Origin: Hysterium pulicare CBS 123377
Taxonomy: Eukaryota > Ascomycota > Dothideomycetes > Hysteriales > Hysteriaceae
DNA length: 64,000 bases
Reading direction: 5' to 3'
NCBI GenBank assembly: GCA_000467715.1
Contig: AJFK01000199.1
Location: 1-64,000 of the forward strand
Part shown: positions 45,761 through 55,627 of the stretch, in pieces
How the letters are laid out: each line of letters opens with the position of its first letter
How positions within the stretch are numbered: position 1 is the first letter of the stretch
Notes under the pieces: generated by a model
The model's database searches: none
Told to the model about the DNA's origin: nothing
What the model saw: only the letters and a program-made list of their open reading frames with translations
Program-made: the position numbers and the translations under genes

Positions 45761-47086
45761 ATGTGCCCACATCTCGACCAACCTCCGATAATCCATCCTT
45801 CGTACCTCAAGCCTCCCCTCTCCTCCCTCCCCCAAACATCCAAAATGAGCGCTCAAGCCGGAAATTCGATCCCTTATCCTCCACTCCCACGAGGACTGAA
45901 GTTCAAATCCAAAACCGGCATCTTCTTACCATGGCTGCGTAGGAAAAATCCTACGCAGCCTCCCCCTCCCAGCAGCAGTCGGGCTCCTCTGGAGCGCCTC
46001 GCCGTCGAACTTCACGCCAAACTTCAAGCTTCCTTGCCCGCCAGCGCGCTACTCGCTCTCCGCCAAACAAGTTATGAACTGCGTCGCGTAACCAAGATGT
46101 CTGCACCTATACTTCCCATGACGCGATATGAGAGCGCTCTGACCCATGAATTGCTCATCACGCGGCCCTTACTAGCCGAGACAGAGCCAGGAGGAAAATT
46201 AGAGAGGATGCCCTCGAAGATGAAATGGGAGATGCCATTAGCGGGGCGATTGAGCCTCGTATGCAGTGCTTGTGGGTTTGGACATCCCTTTTTCATGTTT
46301 GATCAACAGGAGGTGGGTAAGGAGCCTGAGGAGCGGAAGTGCGTTGGGATTACCCGGGACATGGTTCTTACTGAGGAATTCGGGTTGACTTACGAGAGCC
46401 TCGTGGGCTTTGCGAGACGCGTCAGGGAGATTGATCCGAGAGGGAACTTTTGCGCCGAGGTGGAGTTCTATAAGTTGCCCGTTGGACCGCAGGATAAGAA
46501 GGAAGTGAAGGACAATGGAATCCGGACTAAGATCAGATATTTTCGGCAGACGGCTAGCTCGTATGACAAGCCGTGTTCGGAAGGAAAGCACGGCATCCCA
46601 AAGGTGTGGGTCTCGCCGCGGTGGGAAGCAGGAGACCTTACGTGGAAGGGCGCAGTGAATGCGGAGAGTTGCGCTCCCTGGGGTTTGTTCCGCCTACCTT
46701 CGCACGACAAGGTCTGTGCCCGGCAAGTCAAGAAAGCCCTGAAGAAGCTGAGGAAGATGATATACTACTGTCCACACGCACAGAAGATTCCGAAGGATCG
46801 AATTAATGAGTGGGTTGGAGACATGAATCAAGCTGGAAACCGCTTGCAGATTCTCATGTCCAGGAGTCGTATCGTGGAGTACTATAGGGATGCAGTGCTG
46901 GAGTGTTCTGCGAAGCATTGCCAGACGACATTTGTGCTGAGACGCGCAATCAAGGCTGATGGTCCGGATTCTCTGAATGGGATGGATGCGTGCTTCTTTC
47001 TGGTGAAGAGGTCCTGGAAGGTCGGCCTGCCGTGTGACAAGGCGTGGTTGACGCAAACTGGGTGCAAGAAGTTGCCGGAAAAGTAA
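45761..47086 (+). CDS. Uncharacterised fungal F-box-like protein
   Basis: Single exon. The first in-frame ATG is at 45761 (MCPHLDQPPIIHP). The ATG at 45845 (CCAAAATGAGCGCTC, MSAQAGNSIPYPPLP) has the better start context and may be the true one. A Pro-rich N-terminus is followed by an F-box-like stretch (APLERLAVELHAKLQASLPA, then LLALRQTSYELRRVTK). It then has Cys-containing blocks: SLVCSACGFGHPFFMF, a KKLRKMIYYCPHAQ region, VLECSAKHCQTTFVLRR and GLPCDKAWLTQTGC. The paired cysteines suggest zinc or disulfide sites, but I know no matching family beyond F-box-like proteins. The coding sequence contains a perfect 12-bp hairpin at 45933-45960. Confidence 0.6.
   Translation: MCPHLDQPPIIHPSYLKPPLSSLPQTSKMSAQAGNSIPYPPLPRGLKFKSKTGIFLPWLRRKNPTQPPPPSSSRAPLERLAVELHAKLQASLPASALLALRQTSYELRRVTKMSAPILPMTRYESALTHELLITRPLLAETEPGGKLERMPSKMKWEMPLAGRLSLVCSACGFGHPFFMFDQQEVGKEPEERKCVGITRDMVLTEEFGLTYESLVGFARRVREIDPRGNFCAEVEFYKLPVGPQDKKEVKDNGIRTKIRYFRQTASSYDKPCSEGKHGIPKVWVSPRWEAGDLTWKGAVNAESCAPWGLFRLPSHDKVCARQVKKALKKLRKMIYYCPHAQKIPKDRINEWVGDMNQAGNRLQILMSRSRIVEYYRDAVLECSAKHCQTTFVLRRAIKADGPDSLNGMDACFFLVKRSWKVGLPCDKAWLTQTGCKKLPEK
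45933..45960. repeat. Perfect 12-bp inverted repeat with 4-nt loop inside a coding region
   Basis: GGCTGCGTAGGA (45933-45944), loop AAAA, then TCCTACGCAGCC (45949-45960). In the reading frame of the F-box-like gene it encodes WLRRKNPTQP, just downstream of the likely start. It would form a strong RNA hairpin. Confidence 0.8.
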
Positions 47087-47870
47087 CTCTTGACAATCTT
47101 GTCGAGGAGCAAGGAGAAAAGGCGTATCTTGTGCTTTTTGGCTTGAAATTCACGTCAAAGGGCATTGAGATCGATAAAAGGTAGTATTTCGCATTCGATC
47201 GATCTCGCAAGGGTTTGTTCTTGGAATCTCAGAATATGCATAATGGTCCTTGGCATTTCTTTTCAAGGTTAATTTTGCTCGGCGAAATCCGATAATGGTA
47301 AGTAGACGCATTTCTTTTGATATCGTTACCTGTTATGCGGGCGCCCCCACCCTCCTTGATATCAGCCAAAATTAGCACTTAAGTATCGTTCTCGTGAGCG
47401 TGATGTAACTTTAGTCTCCAGTGCGGATATTGAGATGATTGGGCGAGAAAAGTATCTCGCAGAAGCTGATCCATATCCTCAGCTCTTTGCGGACATTGAT
47501 CTTGGAGGGGGGTAGTATGTAGCGATGGCTCTGCATTATAGGCTTAGCTCTCTACCATACCATATACGACGTCGGCAGGGTTTTGAAATGTGACACGAAT
47601 GAGGTAGGGAGCATGTGTAGGCATAATTGCGGTTCAGAAATCTCGATACGGCAAGGAACGTTCGAAGGATCTAAATCCCTGCACTTACTTAACGCACAGC
47701 TCCTTTCAGACCTACGTTCATCCCAATAACATCTTCAATCATTTGCCAAACTTCTCTATCAGATTTCTTCGTTTATCCTGTACTACAGACTAAACATCAA
47801 GCATGACAAATGCCGTGCTCTTGGCTAAATCTACGTCCCGGTATATTCCCCTGCCTAGTAGCCATATTTC
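47087..47870. other. Intergenic
   Basis: No supportable gene. Both flanking genes end toward this stretch. Confidence 0.4.
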
Positions 47871-48317
47871 TTACGCCGAACCGTTGCTAAGCTCCTCCTC
47901 GAATAGCTTGAAATAGAATTCTACCTCCTTCAGCCTATTCTCAATATTCCACAACAACGATAGATGCATCATGGAGTCCCTGCCTTTCTTCATCACATCG
48001 TCGTAGAGTTTCCGATCATCTGTCCCGTCCGCCGGAGGCTCCAGTTCACCCAGCATACCCACAATGTTTTCAATACACCAACTGTTATGCCGGGCGTGTT
48101 GATGTCTTTTCTTATAGGTATCTAGTGCAGTTTGTACAAGCTTCACTGGGATATCCTGTATCAATCCTTTCATAGCCTCGTCCCTGGAGAATCGAGCGTG
48201 CATGATGTCCGTTAAGTAACTCTGAAGAACGCAAGACCAGCCGAGTCGCTCGATCGAACGCCGTTCGGTCTTTTTGAACTCTTTAGACGTTGATATCGTG
48301 TGGCGGGCATTCGCCAT
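47871..48317 (-). CDS. Small hypothetical protein, helical
   Basis: 148 residues in one exon from MANARHTISTSKEFKK. No signal peptide or membrane span. The sequence is rich in charged and helical residues, with the notable blocks IPVKLVQTALDTYKKRHQHA, WCIENIVGMLGELEPP and NIENRLKEVEFYFKLFEEEL. I do not recognise the family. A gene 1 kb upstream on the same strand (49322-49858) has a similar size and possibly a similar layout. Both sit in DNA with little else coding. Confidence 0.45.
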   Translation of the reverse strand: MANARHTISTSKEFKKTERRSIERLGWSCVLQSYLTDIMHARFSRDEAMKGLIQDIPVKLVQTALDTYKKRHQHARHNSWCIENIVGMLGELEPPADGTDDRKLYDDVMKKGRDSMMHLSLLWNIENRLKEVEFYFKLFEEELSNGSA

Positions 48318-49321
48318 TCTGGTATGCTTCTAGAATTGGTTGGGTTCTTCGGAGTTATTGTTGCATTAGTATACACCAAAGAACAGTTCTGGTTTCTTCC
48401 TTCTCTTATACCTAGCTGCACAACGCACTACTACCTCTATGCCATGCAACGACAAGTTCCACCAAACACTCTTTGTACGGTCACTACCAAACGACGTAAG
48501 CCATATTTACCTGTCATTCTTCAACGCGTGGTCAATACGTCAACTAAAGTTAGCACACATGATATCACCCTTATCGAGCGATGTTCATCATTCGTCCGGG
48601 AATTACATGACTGAGCCATCGGTTGGCAGAACAGATTTGAGCTTTGCGAAGCACTTCAAATCCAATTTGCTTCTTCAAGTCTATAGCACTTCTTTCCTAT
48701 TCAAAGTACTTTGAATCCCTCTAAACTGCAGGCTTATAGAAGGACATACCTTTCAGGAGGTGTGGTGTTGAGACCGCACTGCAACAACATCGCCAGCAGA
48801 AAATATTACCTAATCGAGTAGGAGAATGGAAAAAGCATATGTTCCTGGGAAGAGTCGGATCGGTGAGGAATATCCACGGGTAAGGCACACTCCACACTGT
48901 GCAGCGCAACACCAATACCAACACCAACTCTACAACAGCACATCTACACCAATCCTCAATATTATACGAAACTAAACCAGACAGTGTTTAGATTATCACG
49001 GAGTCAAAGTGTTCATCACTCTTGATTAGCATATACAGATTATTTAATCTCCGCAACTTTCTATGCGACTGGATCACAAGTGCATGAGCGCTAATGACGA
49101 GCTGGATGATGATAACCAAATCAAGAAGGTTGCCGAGAAAAGTATTGATTCCTGCATTATGTTATTAACATATTGGTAGGATGTTACGAAGATGTTGGCA
49201 ATTACAAGTTTGGGACGTAAGTATTGAAATATTTTACTATTCCTTTAGGTACGAAAGCAACCTGAAATGTTTCACATAACTTTAAATAGCTAGGTATACA
49301 CCATATGAGCAAGAACGCCGA
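48318..49321. other. Intergenic between two small hypothetical genes
   Basis: AT-rich, with overlapping short ORFs on both strands. Nothing recognised. Confidence 0.4.
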
Positions 49322-49858
49322 TCAATTTGGCGGATCTGCAGGAGGTTCACCTGGTTTGAAAGTATCCTCGGCCGGCTTTTCCATCTCTTCCAGCAAAGGG
49401 CCCAGATACTCGTTCCAAAACGGCTCACATCTCCTCATTCCGGCTTCAAGTTGTCGAAGCCCCTCTCTTATGGTTTCCAGGATCTTTACCCCCTCAAGAG
49501 CTCGTTGCCACTCGCCATTGACTTTCTCAACCCTTTTCTTGAAGGCCTCATCTAAATGAACGCCTTTTGCCTTCATCACGGTGAATAGATTGATGAGGTC
49601 CCATTTATCATATTCCACTCCACGGAAATTTTCGCTGTTGTTGAATTCCTCAACTACGAGCTCAACCATTTTGCATGGGAATTTTTGTCGGATTAGAACC
49701 ATGCAGCTGCCCATACACTCGGCTATGGATTCAAGTGAAGGAGGGCATGCGTCTAGGAGCTGAGATGCGGATAGTGTAGTGAGTCTCTCTTGTTCAAACT
49801 CTTCTGGGTTCTTGTCCTTCGTGCTCCAGCGCGTCGGTCTGATATTGCTTCTGCTCAT
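49322..49858 (-). CDS. Small hypothetical protein, helical
   Basis: 178 residues in one exon from MSRSNIRPTRWSTKDK. No signal peptide. A predicted helical middle (FPCKMVELVVEEF, DKWDLINLFTVMKAKGV) is followed by coiled-coil-like RVEKVNGEWQRALEGVKILE and LRQLEAGMRRCEPFWNEYL. The C-terminus is Pro-rich (PGEPPADPPN). No known domain is recognised. The P-x-K-x-V..W-x-I/L-x-N..L..E order parallels the 47871-48317 product, so the two may be distant paralogues. Confidence 0.45.
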   Translation of the reverse strand: MSRSNIRPTRWSTKDKNPEEFEQERLTTLSASQLLDACPPSLESIAECMGSCMVLIRQKFPCKMVELVVEEFNNSENFRGVEYDKWDLINLFTVMKAKGVHLDEAFKKRVEKVNGEWQRALEGVKILETIREGLRQLEAGMRRCEPFWNEYLGPLLEEMEKPAEDTFKPGEPPADPPN

Positions 49859-50248
49859 TGTGTTGGTGTCTAGTCTTCGAAAGTTTAGGGTCCCAAATTA
49901 GGTCGACTTTCTGCCTCTTTATACTTCCCAACATTCACAGCACTTCCATTCAAGTATGGTCATCTGCTGTTTCCATGAGAGGGCATCCCAGTGAGAGGCG
50001 ATCACGTTTCTATCGGCTACCCAAACTCAGGTCACGGTCTACAGGTTTGCCTACAGCAGAAGTCATAAAGCCACTTGAGTCACGAATCGTGATTTTCAAT
50101 GTGATGATTGGAGCTTTATGTTATATAACTAATCTATACTGAGTCTATATCTTTCTTCTATATACAATAATAGTACAAGAAAACGGCTCGTGACTAGTTC
50201 TTTCCTCTGCTTCGGGTATCTTAATGCTGTGTCTTTTTTCAAACCAAT
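49859..50248. other. Intergenic
   Basis: Promoter side of the small hypothetical gene and 3' flank of the carrier gene. Nothing distinctive. Confidence 0.4.
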
Positions 50249-51436
50249 CTAACTCAACAAGACGTCGAAGCCCTCCATTTGGATCCTGACCTCCTCACTC
50301 TCAAACGCATACTTCCTCCTCACAAGCTCAAAAGCGATGAGGCCGGCGCTCGTGCTCGGCACTTGCCTGACGGTACTCCAGAAGAAATCACGGTATAGAT
50401 ATTTCCTCCACCCGCCCGCGTGTTTTGCGAGACGCGCGCACTGCTCAAAGGTCTCTTCGTAGGCATGATAGTACCGCCGCATGATACTTCGGGCATTTGG
50501 GGCTTCGTGTGATTGATAGTCTAAAGATTCAAGGCGCGCATAGTGCACGGCTTGTAGCTCTGTCAAAGGATGTTGGATTATTTGAGACATTACAGATGCA
50601 GTGACGCCTGCTAGGAGGAGGAATGTGGGCTCAAGAGCGTAGTGTGGTTTTATTATCGGTTTTCCGTGCTCGTCATAGATATTCGTGGAGGTGTTGCGGC
50701 CATAATAACGTGTGACGAACTCATAGTACGCCTGACTCTTAGTCCATTCGAAAGTACCGAAAAAGACTGCGGCCCCTAAGGAGTCCTTTAACAAACTTAA
50801 TGACCAGCCCGCGAATATTCCACGTAGTCCAATTTCGTGCAGTTTGTGCCCAGCATAGCTCCACATCGTCTTATATTTCCCATCTAACATGTCGGACGTC
50901 CGAAAGCGCACTTGGAGGGCGTCCAGGGGTGCCGCAAGGAGAGACTGAATCGATCCTGCTAGTAAGCCGGCGGAGAAGGTTTGCGAGATAGATGGAGGAG
51001 GAAAGATGCGTTTTGTAGAGCGAGCAGAGGGCTCGTGGATGTTGGAGAGGGATTGGAGATATGCGGTATAGAGCACGGCGCCGACGAAGGTATTTGCGAG
51101 CAGCGGTGGTAGAACTTGGTTTGGAATGAATCCCCAGCCATAAGTCTTAACAGCATGTGCAAGCACTGCTGGCGTAGTCATCTTCCATGACCATCTCGCA
51201 CCAGCTTGAAAGGTGGGGTTGATAGCTCTAGCATAGCCCAGATAATCAATCCTGCTTCTGAAGAAAGCCTTCACCGGTGCACGAAAGTAAAAGGCAGCTG
51301 CTCGAGCTGTGATGGCGCGAATACCCGCTGCCTGGATTCCAGTACCAGCATGTTCCTTTGGCTTGCGTGAGGGATCCGGGTCGTGCTGACCTGGATGGGA
51401 GGGAGTAGCCGGGCGACCACCAGCTACGGTGGTCAT
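50249..51436 (-). CDS. Mitochondrial-carrier-like membrane protein
   Basis: 395 residues, single exon. The middle has the carrier pattern SAGLLAGSIQSLLAAPLDALQVRFR, a variant of the P-x-D/E-x-x-x-x-R/K signature of SLC25 carriers. It is followed by GLRGIFAGWSLSLLKDSLGAAVFFGTFEW, the matching even-helix G-x-x-x-x-F-G block. A second, diverged repeat is LLLAGVTASVMSQIIQHPLTELQAVHY. The N-terminal repeat (GWGFIPNQVLPPLLANTFVGAVLYTAYL) lacks a clean signature. It has a basic Ala-rich N-terminal region with no clear cleavable signal. It resembles uncharacterised fungal inner-membrane carriers (yeast YFR045W type). The transported compound is unknown. Divergent from SPT16 with 307 bp between starts. 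Confidence 0.75.
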   Translation of the reverse strand: MTTVAGGRPATPSHPGQHDPDPSRKPKEHAGTGIQAAGIRAITARAAAFYFRAPVKAFFRSRIDYLGYARAINPTFQAGARWSWKMTTPAVLAHAVKTYGWGFIPNQVLPPLLANTFVGAVLYTAYLQSLSNIHEPSARSTKRIFPPPSISQTFSAGLLAGSIQSLLAAPLDALQVRFRTSDMLDGKYKTMWSYAGHKLHEIGLRGIFAGWSLSLLKDSLGAAVFFGTFEWTKSQAYYEFVTRYYGRNTSTNIYDEHGKPIIKPHYALEPTFLLLAGVTASVMSQIIQHPLTELQAVHYARLESLDYQSHEAPNARSIMRRYYHAYEETFEQCARLAKHAGGWRKYLYRDFFWSTVRQVPSTSAGLIAFELVRRKYAFESEEVRIQMEGFDVLLS

Positions 51437-51743
51437 CTTATACCATACAAAGAGTGGCTTCGGGGTCGCAGCGACATCTGTGGCAGCTAGAACGTGTGAG
51501 TCACTTCCGTGGTGCGATGTAGGTGTGTTGTAAGGCAGAAGTCGGGAGTGTTGAGTTCGAAATACTTAAGTATATGGCCCAAGCTTTGCTCCGCGTGCCG
51601 CGCCAAATCGCGTTCCTCACCATCACCTCCGCCTCCTCTGCCATGCTCAGTAACTTTTCTACCTCATCCACTACGCTTCCCTTCAACACCCACGCCAGCC
51701 ACCGTCAACAACCTGAAGGCACTTGATCCTATCTGCCTTCATC
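51437..51743. promoter_or_regulatory. Shared divergent promoter, carrier gene and SPT16
   Basis: 307 bp between outward-facing ATGs, so both promoters must lie here or overlap the genes. A CT-rich leader precedes the SPT16 ATG. Confidence 0.5.
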
Positions 51744-54700
51744 ATGGCTGATGAAATCGTCATCGACAAGCAGGTCTTCCACGACCGCCTTAACTCCTTC
51801 ATTACGAAATGGAAGGCAGACAAGAGGGCGGGCGACCCTGTCTTCATGGGCGTTGGCTCAATCGCCTCAGTTGTGGGCAAAGCCAGCGAACCCGGGAACT
51901 ATCTCAAACCCGCTGCATTTCAGGTATGACTAGACCTCCATCTCCGAACTGCAAGAATCCTGCTGACAAGGTTTGATTTCTGTAGCTATGGCTATTAGGA
52001 TACGAGTTCCCTGCGACCCTTTTTGTCCTCACGCCCGATGTCCTCTATGTCGTCACCACGAAAAAGAAGGGTACGAATTTCACAAATATTACGTGGGGAT
52101 CAGATTGCTAATATATTGGATGGCGTGTAGCTACATATCTAGAGCCTCTGAAGAACGGCAAAATCCCTGTGGAGATTCTGGTGCGTGGAAAGGATGCAGA
52201 GGAGAACAAGAAACAGTTCCAAACTTGCATTGATGCAATCAAAAGCGCAGGCGTAAGTTTTTTTTGGGTATACTCCTTAGCTTTGTTCTAATATGGAATA
52301 CAGAAGAAGGTCGGTGTGATGAAAAAGGACCTCGCCAACGGCCCGTTTGCAGAAGAATGGAAGACAGCATTCGAAGGGGCGGACATCAAGGAAGAAGACC
52401 AGGCTGACTTGGGGGTCATTTTGTCAAATGCTGCCTTGGCTGTCAAGGACGAGAAGGAGCTGGTAAGCTGGTGACGGGATATGGTGGCAAGTTCTTCGAA
52501 CTAACATGATCATCAGCGAACGATCCGAGACGCGTCACGAGCATCAAGCGCATTGATGTCTGACTACTTTGTAGAGGAGATGTCTGAAATTCTCGATTCG
52601 GAGAAGCGAATATCCCATCGAGCCTTTTCCGACAAGATTTCCAACAAGATCGATGATGCAAAATTCTTCCAGAAACTTAAACTCTCGAACAATTTCGATC
52701 CCATGCAATTAGATTGGGGTCTTCCCCCAACAGTGCAGAGTGGAGGAAAGTACGACGTGAAAATGTCGACGGATTCAGACGATAGCAACCTACATGCTGG
52801 AGTCATAATCTCTGCTCTTGGGTTACGATATCAAACATACTCTTCTATGGTGGGCAGGACGTACATGGTCGACCCGAATAAAAGTCAAGAGAGCAACTAC
52901 AAATTGCTAGCTCAAATACATGAGACAGTTTTGAAATCGATAAAAGATGGTGTGGTGGCAAAGGAGGTGTACAACAAAGCTCTCAACTTGCTCAAGTCCA
53001 AGAAGCCGGATTTGGAAAAGAACTTCTCGAAGAACGTTGGTTTTGGAATCGGCATCGAGAACAAGGATGCCACGCTTTTGCTCAGCGGCAAGAATAATCG
53101 CCAACTGAAGGACGGCATGACACTAGTCGTCCAGACGGCCCTCACTGATCTGAAGAATCCCGATCCTCAAGACAAGAAGAGCAATACATATTCCCTTGTG
53201 TTGATGGATACGGTTCGTGTAACTGCCGCTAATGCAGCTGTCTTCACCAAGGACGCTGCGTCGGATCTGGAATCAGTCTCGTTCTTCTTTAAGGATGACG
53301 ATGAACCGGAAGCTAAACCCAAGCCAAAGAAAGACCCTCGTGTTGGCGCAATTGTTCAGACGAATGTGACAAAGACTCGCCTTCGTGCTGAAGGCAAAGG
53401 GAATCAAAATGAAGAAAAGGAGGCTCAACGACGAGAGCATCAAAAAGAGCTTCATCAGAAACAGCAAGAGGCAGGATTGGATCAATACCGCCAAGGAGGG
53501 GGTGCTTTGAACGGTACCGAGGAGAAGAAGTTCAAGCGATTCGAGTCGTACAAACGTGACAACCAATTCCCAACCTCAGTGAAGGATCTCGCCATTCACG
53601 TCGACAAGAAGAACGTTACGGTCATACTTCCTATAATGGGACGCCCTGTACCCTTCCACATCAATACCATCAAAAACGCTTCGCATACCCCCGAAGGCGA
53701 CTTCACGTCTTTGCGTATCAATTTTCTGTCTCCTGGTCAGGGTGTAGGTCGAAAAGACGACCAGCCTTTTGAGGATGCTTCAGCTCATTTCATTCGGAGT
53801 CTTACTTTCCGCTCTCGAGATGTTGATCGCATTGAGGATATCACGAGACAGATTACGGATTTGAAGAAAGATGTGGTCCGGCGGGAACAGGAGAAGAAAC
53901 AAATGGAAGACGTTGTGGAGCAGGACAAGCTCGTCACGCTCAAAAGTGAGTTACTAAGAACATCAAATTACTTATCCTTGACGCTGATCTTTCTCCAGGC
54001 CGAAAACCATATGCTCTTGACATGATTTTTATGCGCCCAGCTCTTGACGGTAAACGCATTCCTGGTACAGTTGAACTGCACCAGAATGGTCTCCGCTACG
54101 TTCACGGTGGCGGAGCGCCTAGGATCGACATTCTCTTCGGCAACATCAAGCATCTGTTCTTCCAGCCTTGCCAGCACGAATTAATCGTTATAATCCACAT
54201 ACACCTCCAGAATCCAATCATGATTGGTAAGAAGAAGACAAAGGACATTCAATTCTTCCGTGAAGCAACAGAGATGCAATTCGATGAGACGGGTAACCGA
54301 AAACGTCGCCACAAATTCAACGACGAAGATGAGTTCGAGCAAGAACAGGAGGAACGTCGACGACGTGCTGCACTTGACAAGGAGTTCAAGAGTTACGCCG
54401 AGAAAATTGCGGATGCTGCTCGTAACGATAATATTGCTGTCGATATTCCGTTCCGCGAGCTTGGATTCAACGGTGTCCCTTCTCGCTCCTCTGTCCTCGT
54501 CCAGCCAACCACAGACTGCCTGGTCCAGCTCACCGAGCCTCCCTTCCTCTGCCTCACCCTTTCAGAAATCGAAATAGTACACCTGGAACGTGTTCAATTC
54601 GGTCTCCGAAACTTTGACATGGTTGTCGTTTTCAAAGACTTCAATCGGACCCCTGTCCATATCAACACCATCCCCGTCGAATCTCTCGACGCAGTCAAGG

Positions 54701-55098
54701 ATTGGCTTGATGGCTGCGACATTCCCTTCTCCGAGGGACCGCTCAATCTCAATTGGTCCACCATCATGAAGACGGTGACCTCGGATCCTCATCAATTCTT
54801 TGTCGACGGCGGTTGGAGTTTCCTTTCGACAGAAGATTCCGACGAAGAGGGTGACGAGGAGTCAGAGGAGAGTGCTTTTGAGATGGATGAGTCTGAACTC
54901 GATGTCTCGGATGAGAGTTCCGAAGCTGGCAGCGACTTTGATGAGAACGCTTCCGCTGAGGCTAGTGACGAGGCTAGCGAGGACGAACTCTCTGAGGAGG
55001 GCGAAGACTGGGATACACTGGAGAAGAAGGCGGCGAGGAAGGATAGGGAGAGCGGGCTCAATGATGAGGAAGAAAAGGGACGGAAGAGGAAGAGGTAG
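51744..55098 (+). CDS. spt16: FACT complex subunit Spt16
   Basis: Six exons. The ATG at 51744 gives [19 protein letters not shown]. Introns follow AAFQ (51925), TTKKK (about 52070), IKSAG (about 52252), KDEKEL (about 52461) and VTLKS (about 53945). Histone chaperone that, with Pob3/SSRP1, moves H2A-H2B and H3-H4 ahead of polymerases. The N-terminal domain is aminopeptidase-like ([59 protein letters not shown]). The dimerisation and middle PH-like domains include [55 protein letters not shown] and [19 protein letters not shown]. The tail is strongly acidic ([20 protein letters not shown]) and ends in basic RKRKR, the expected histone-binding and nuclear-targeting end. About 1030 residues, normal for the family. 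Confidence 0.96.
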
Positions 55099-55627
55099 AG
55101 TTTGAAACTCTGCCTTTTTGCGCTGCTTCCTTTTCCTACCCTTCCTATCTGCGAGATCTTGCTCTCTTCGTATTACTGATTTGGTTTTTATCTAGTTCGT
55201 CGGATTCGAGCATCGAATCGATGTAGAGGGATGGTCTCTCTTCTTCTTGATTGCGTGTATGATTGTGTAGGAGGATGCACGGCCTAAAGAATATCAGGAG
55301 TAATGGCATATGAAGTCTAGCAAGGACCTATTTGCTTGAATACAAAAGCATTAATTCGTATCGTCCGCGTCTCGTAGTTGTGAGTTCTATGAATTTCCAA
55401 GTCCCCAAATAAGGCACCTAGATTGAAAGAATCATTCAAAGATCGAAGCCTGCATACATGTTGACTATTCAACATCGATACATAATATCATAGCTACCAA
55501 AGTCCTACATTGAAACAATACAAGCAAAGCCATGACGGATTCTAAGCCCCTCGAAATCCCTAGCATGGAAGTTCACAAATTACAAATACCCGAACCACAT
55601 CCATCAACAATCACCCTCCAACTTACT
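55099..55627. other. Intergenic, convergent 3' ends
   Basis: Spt16 3' flank and 3' flank of the surface-protein gene. A short plus-strand ORF at 55532 overlaps the end of the minus-strand gene and is not supported. Confidence 0.4.
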
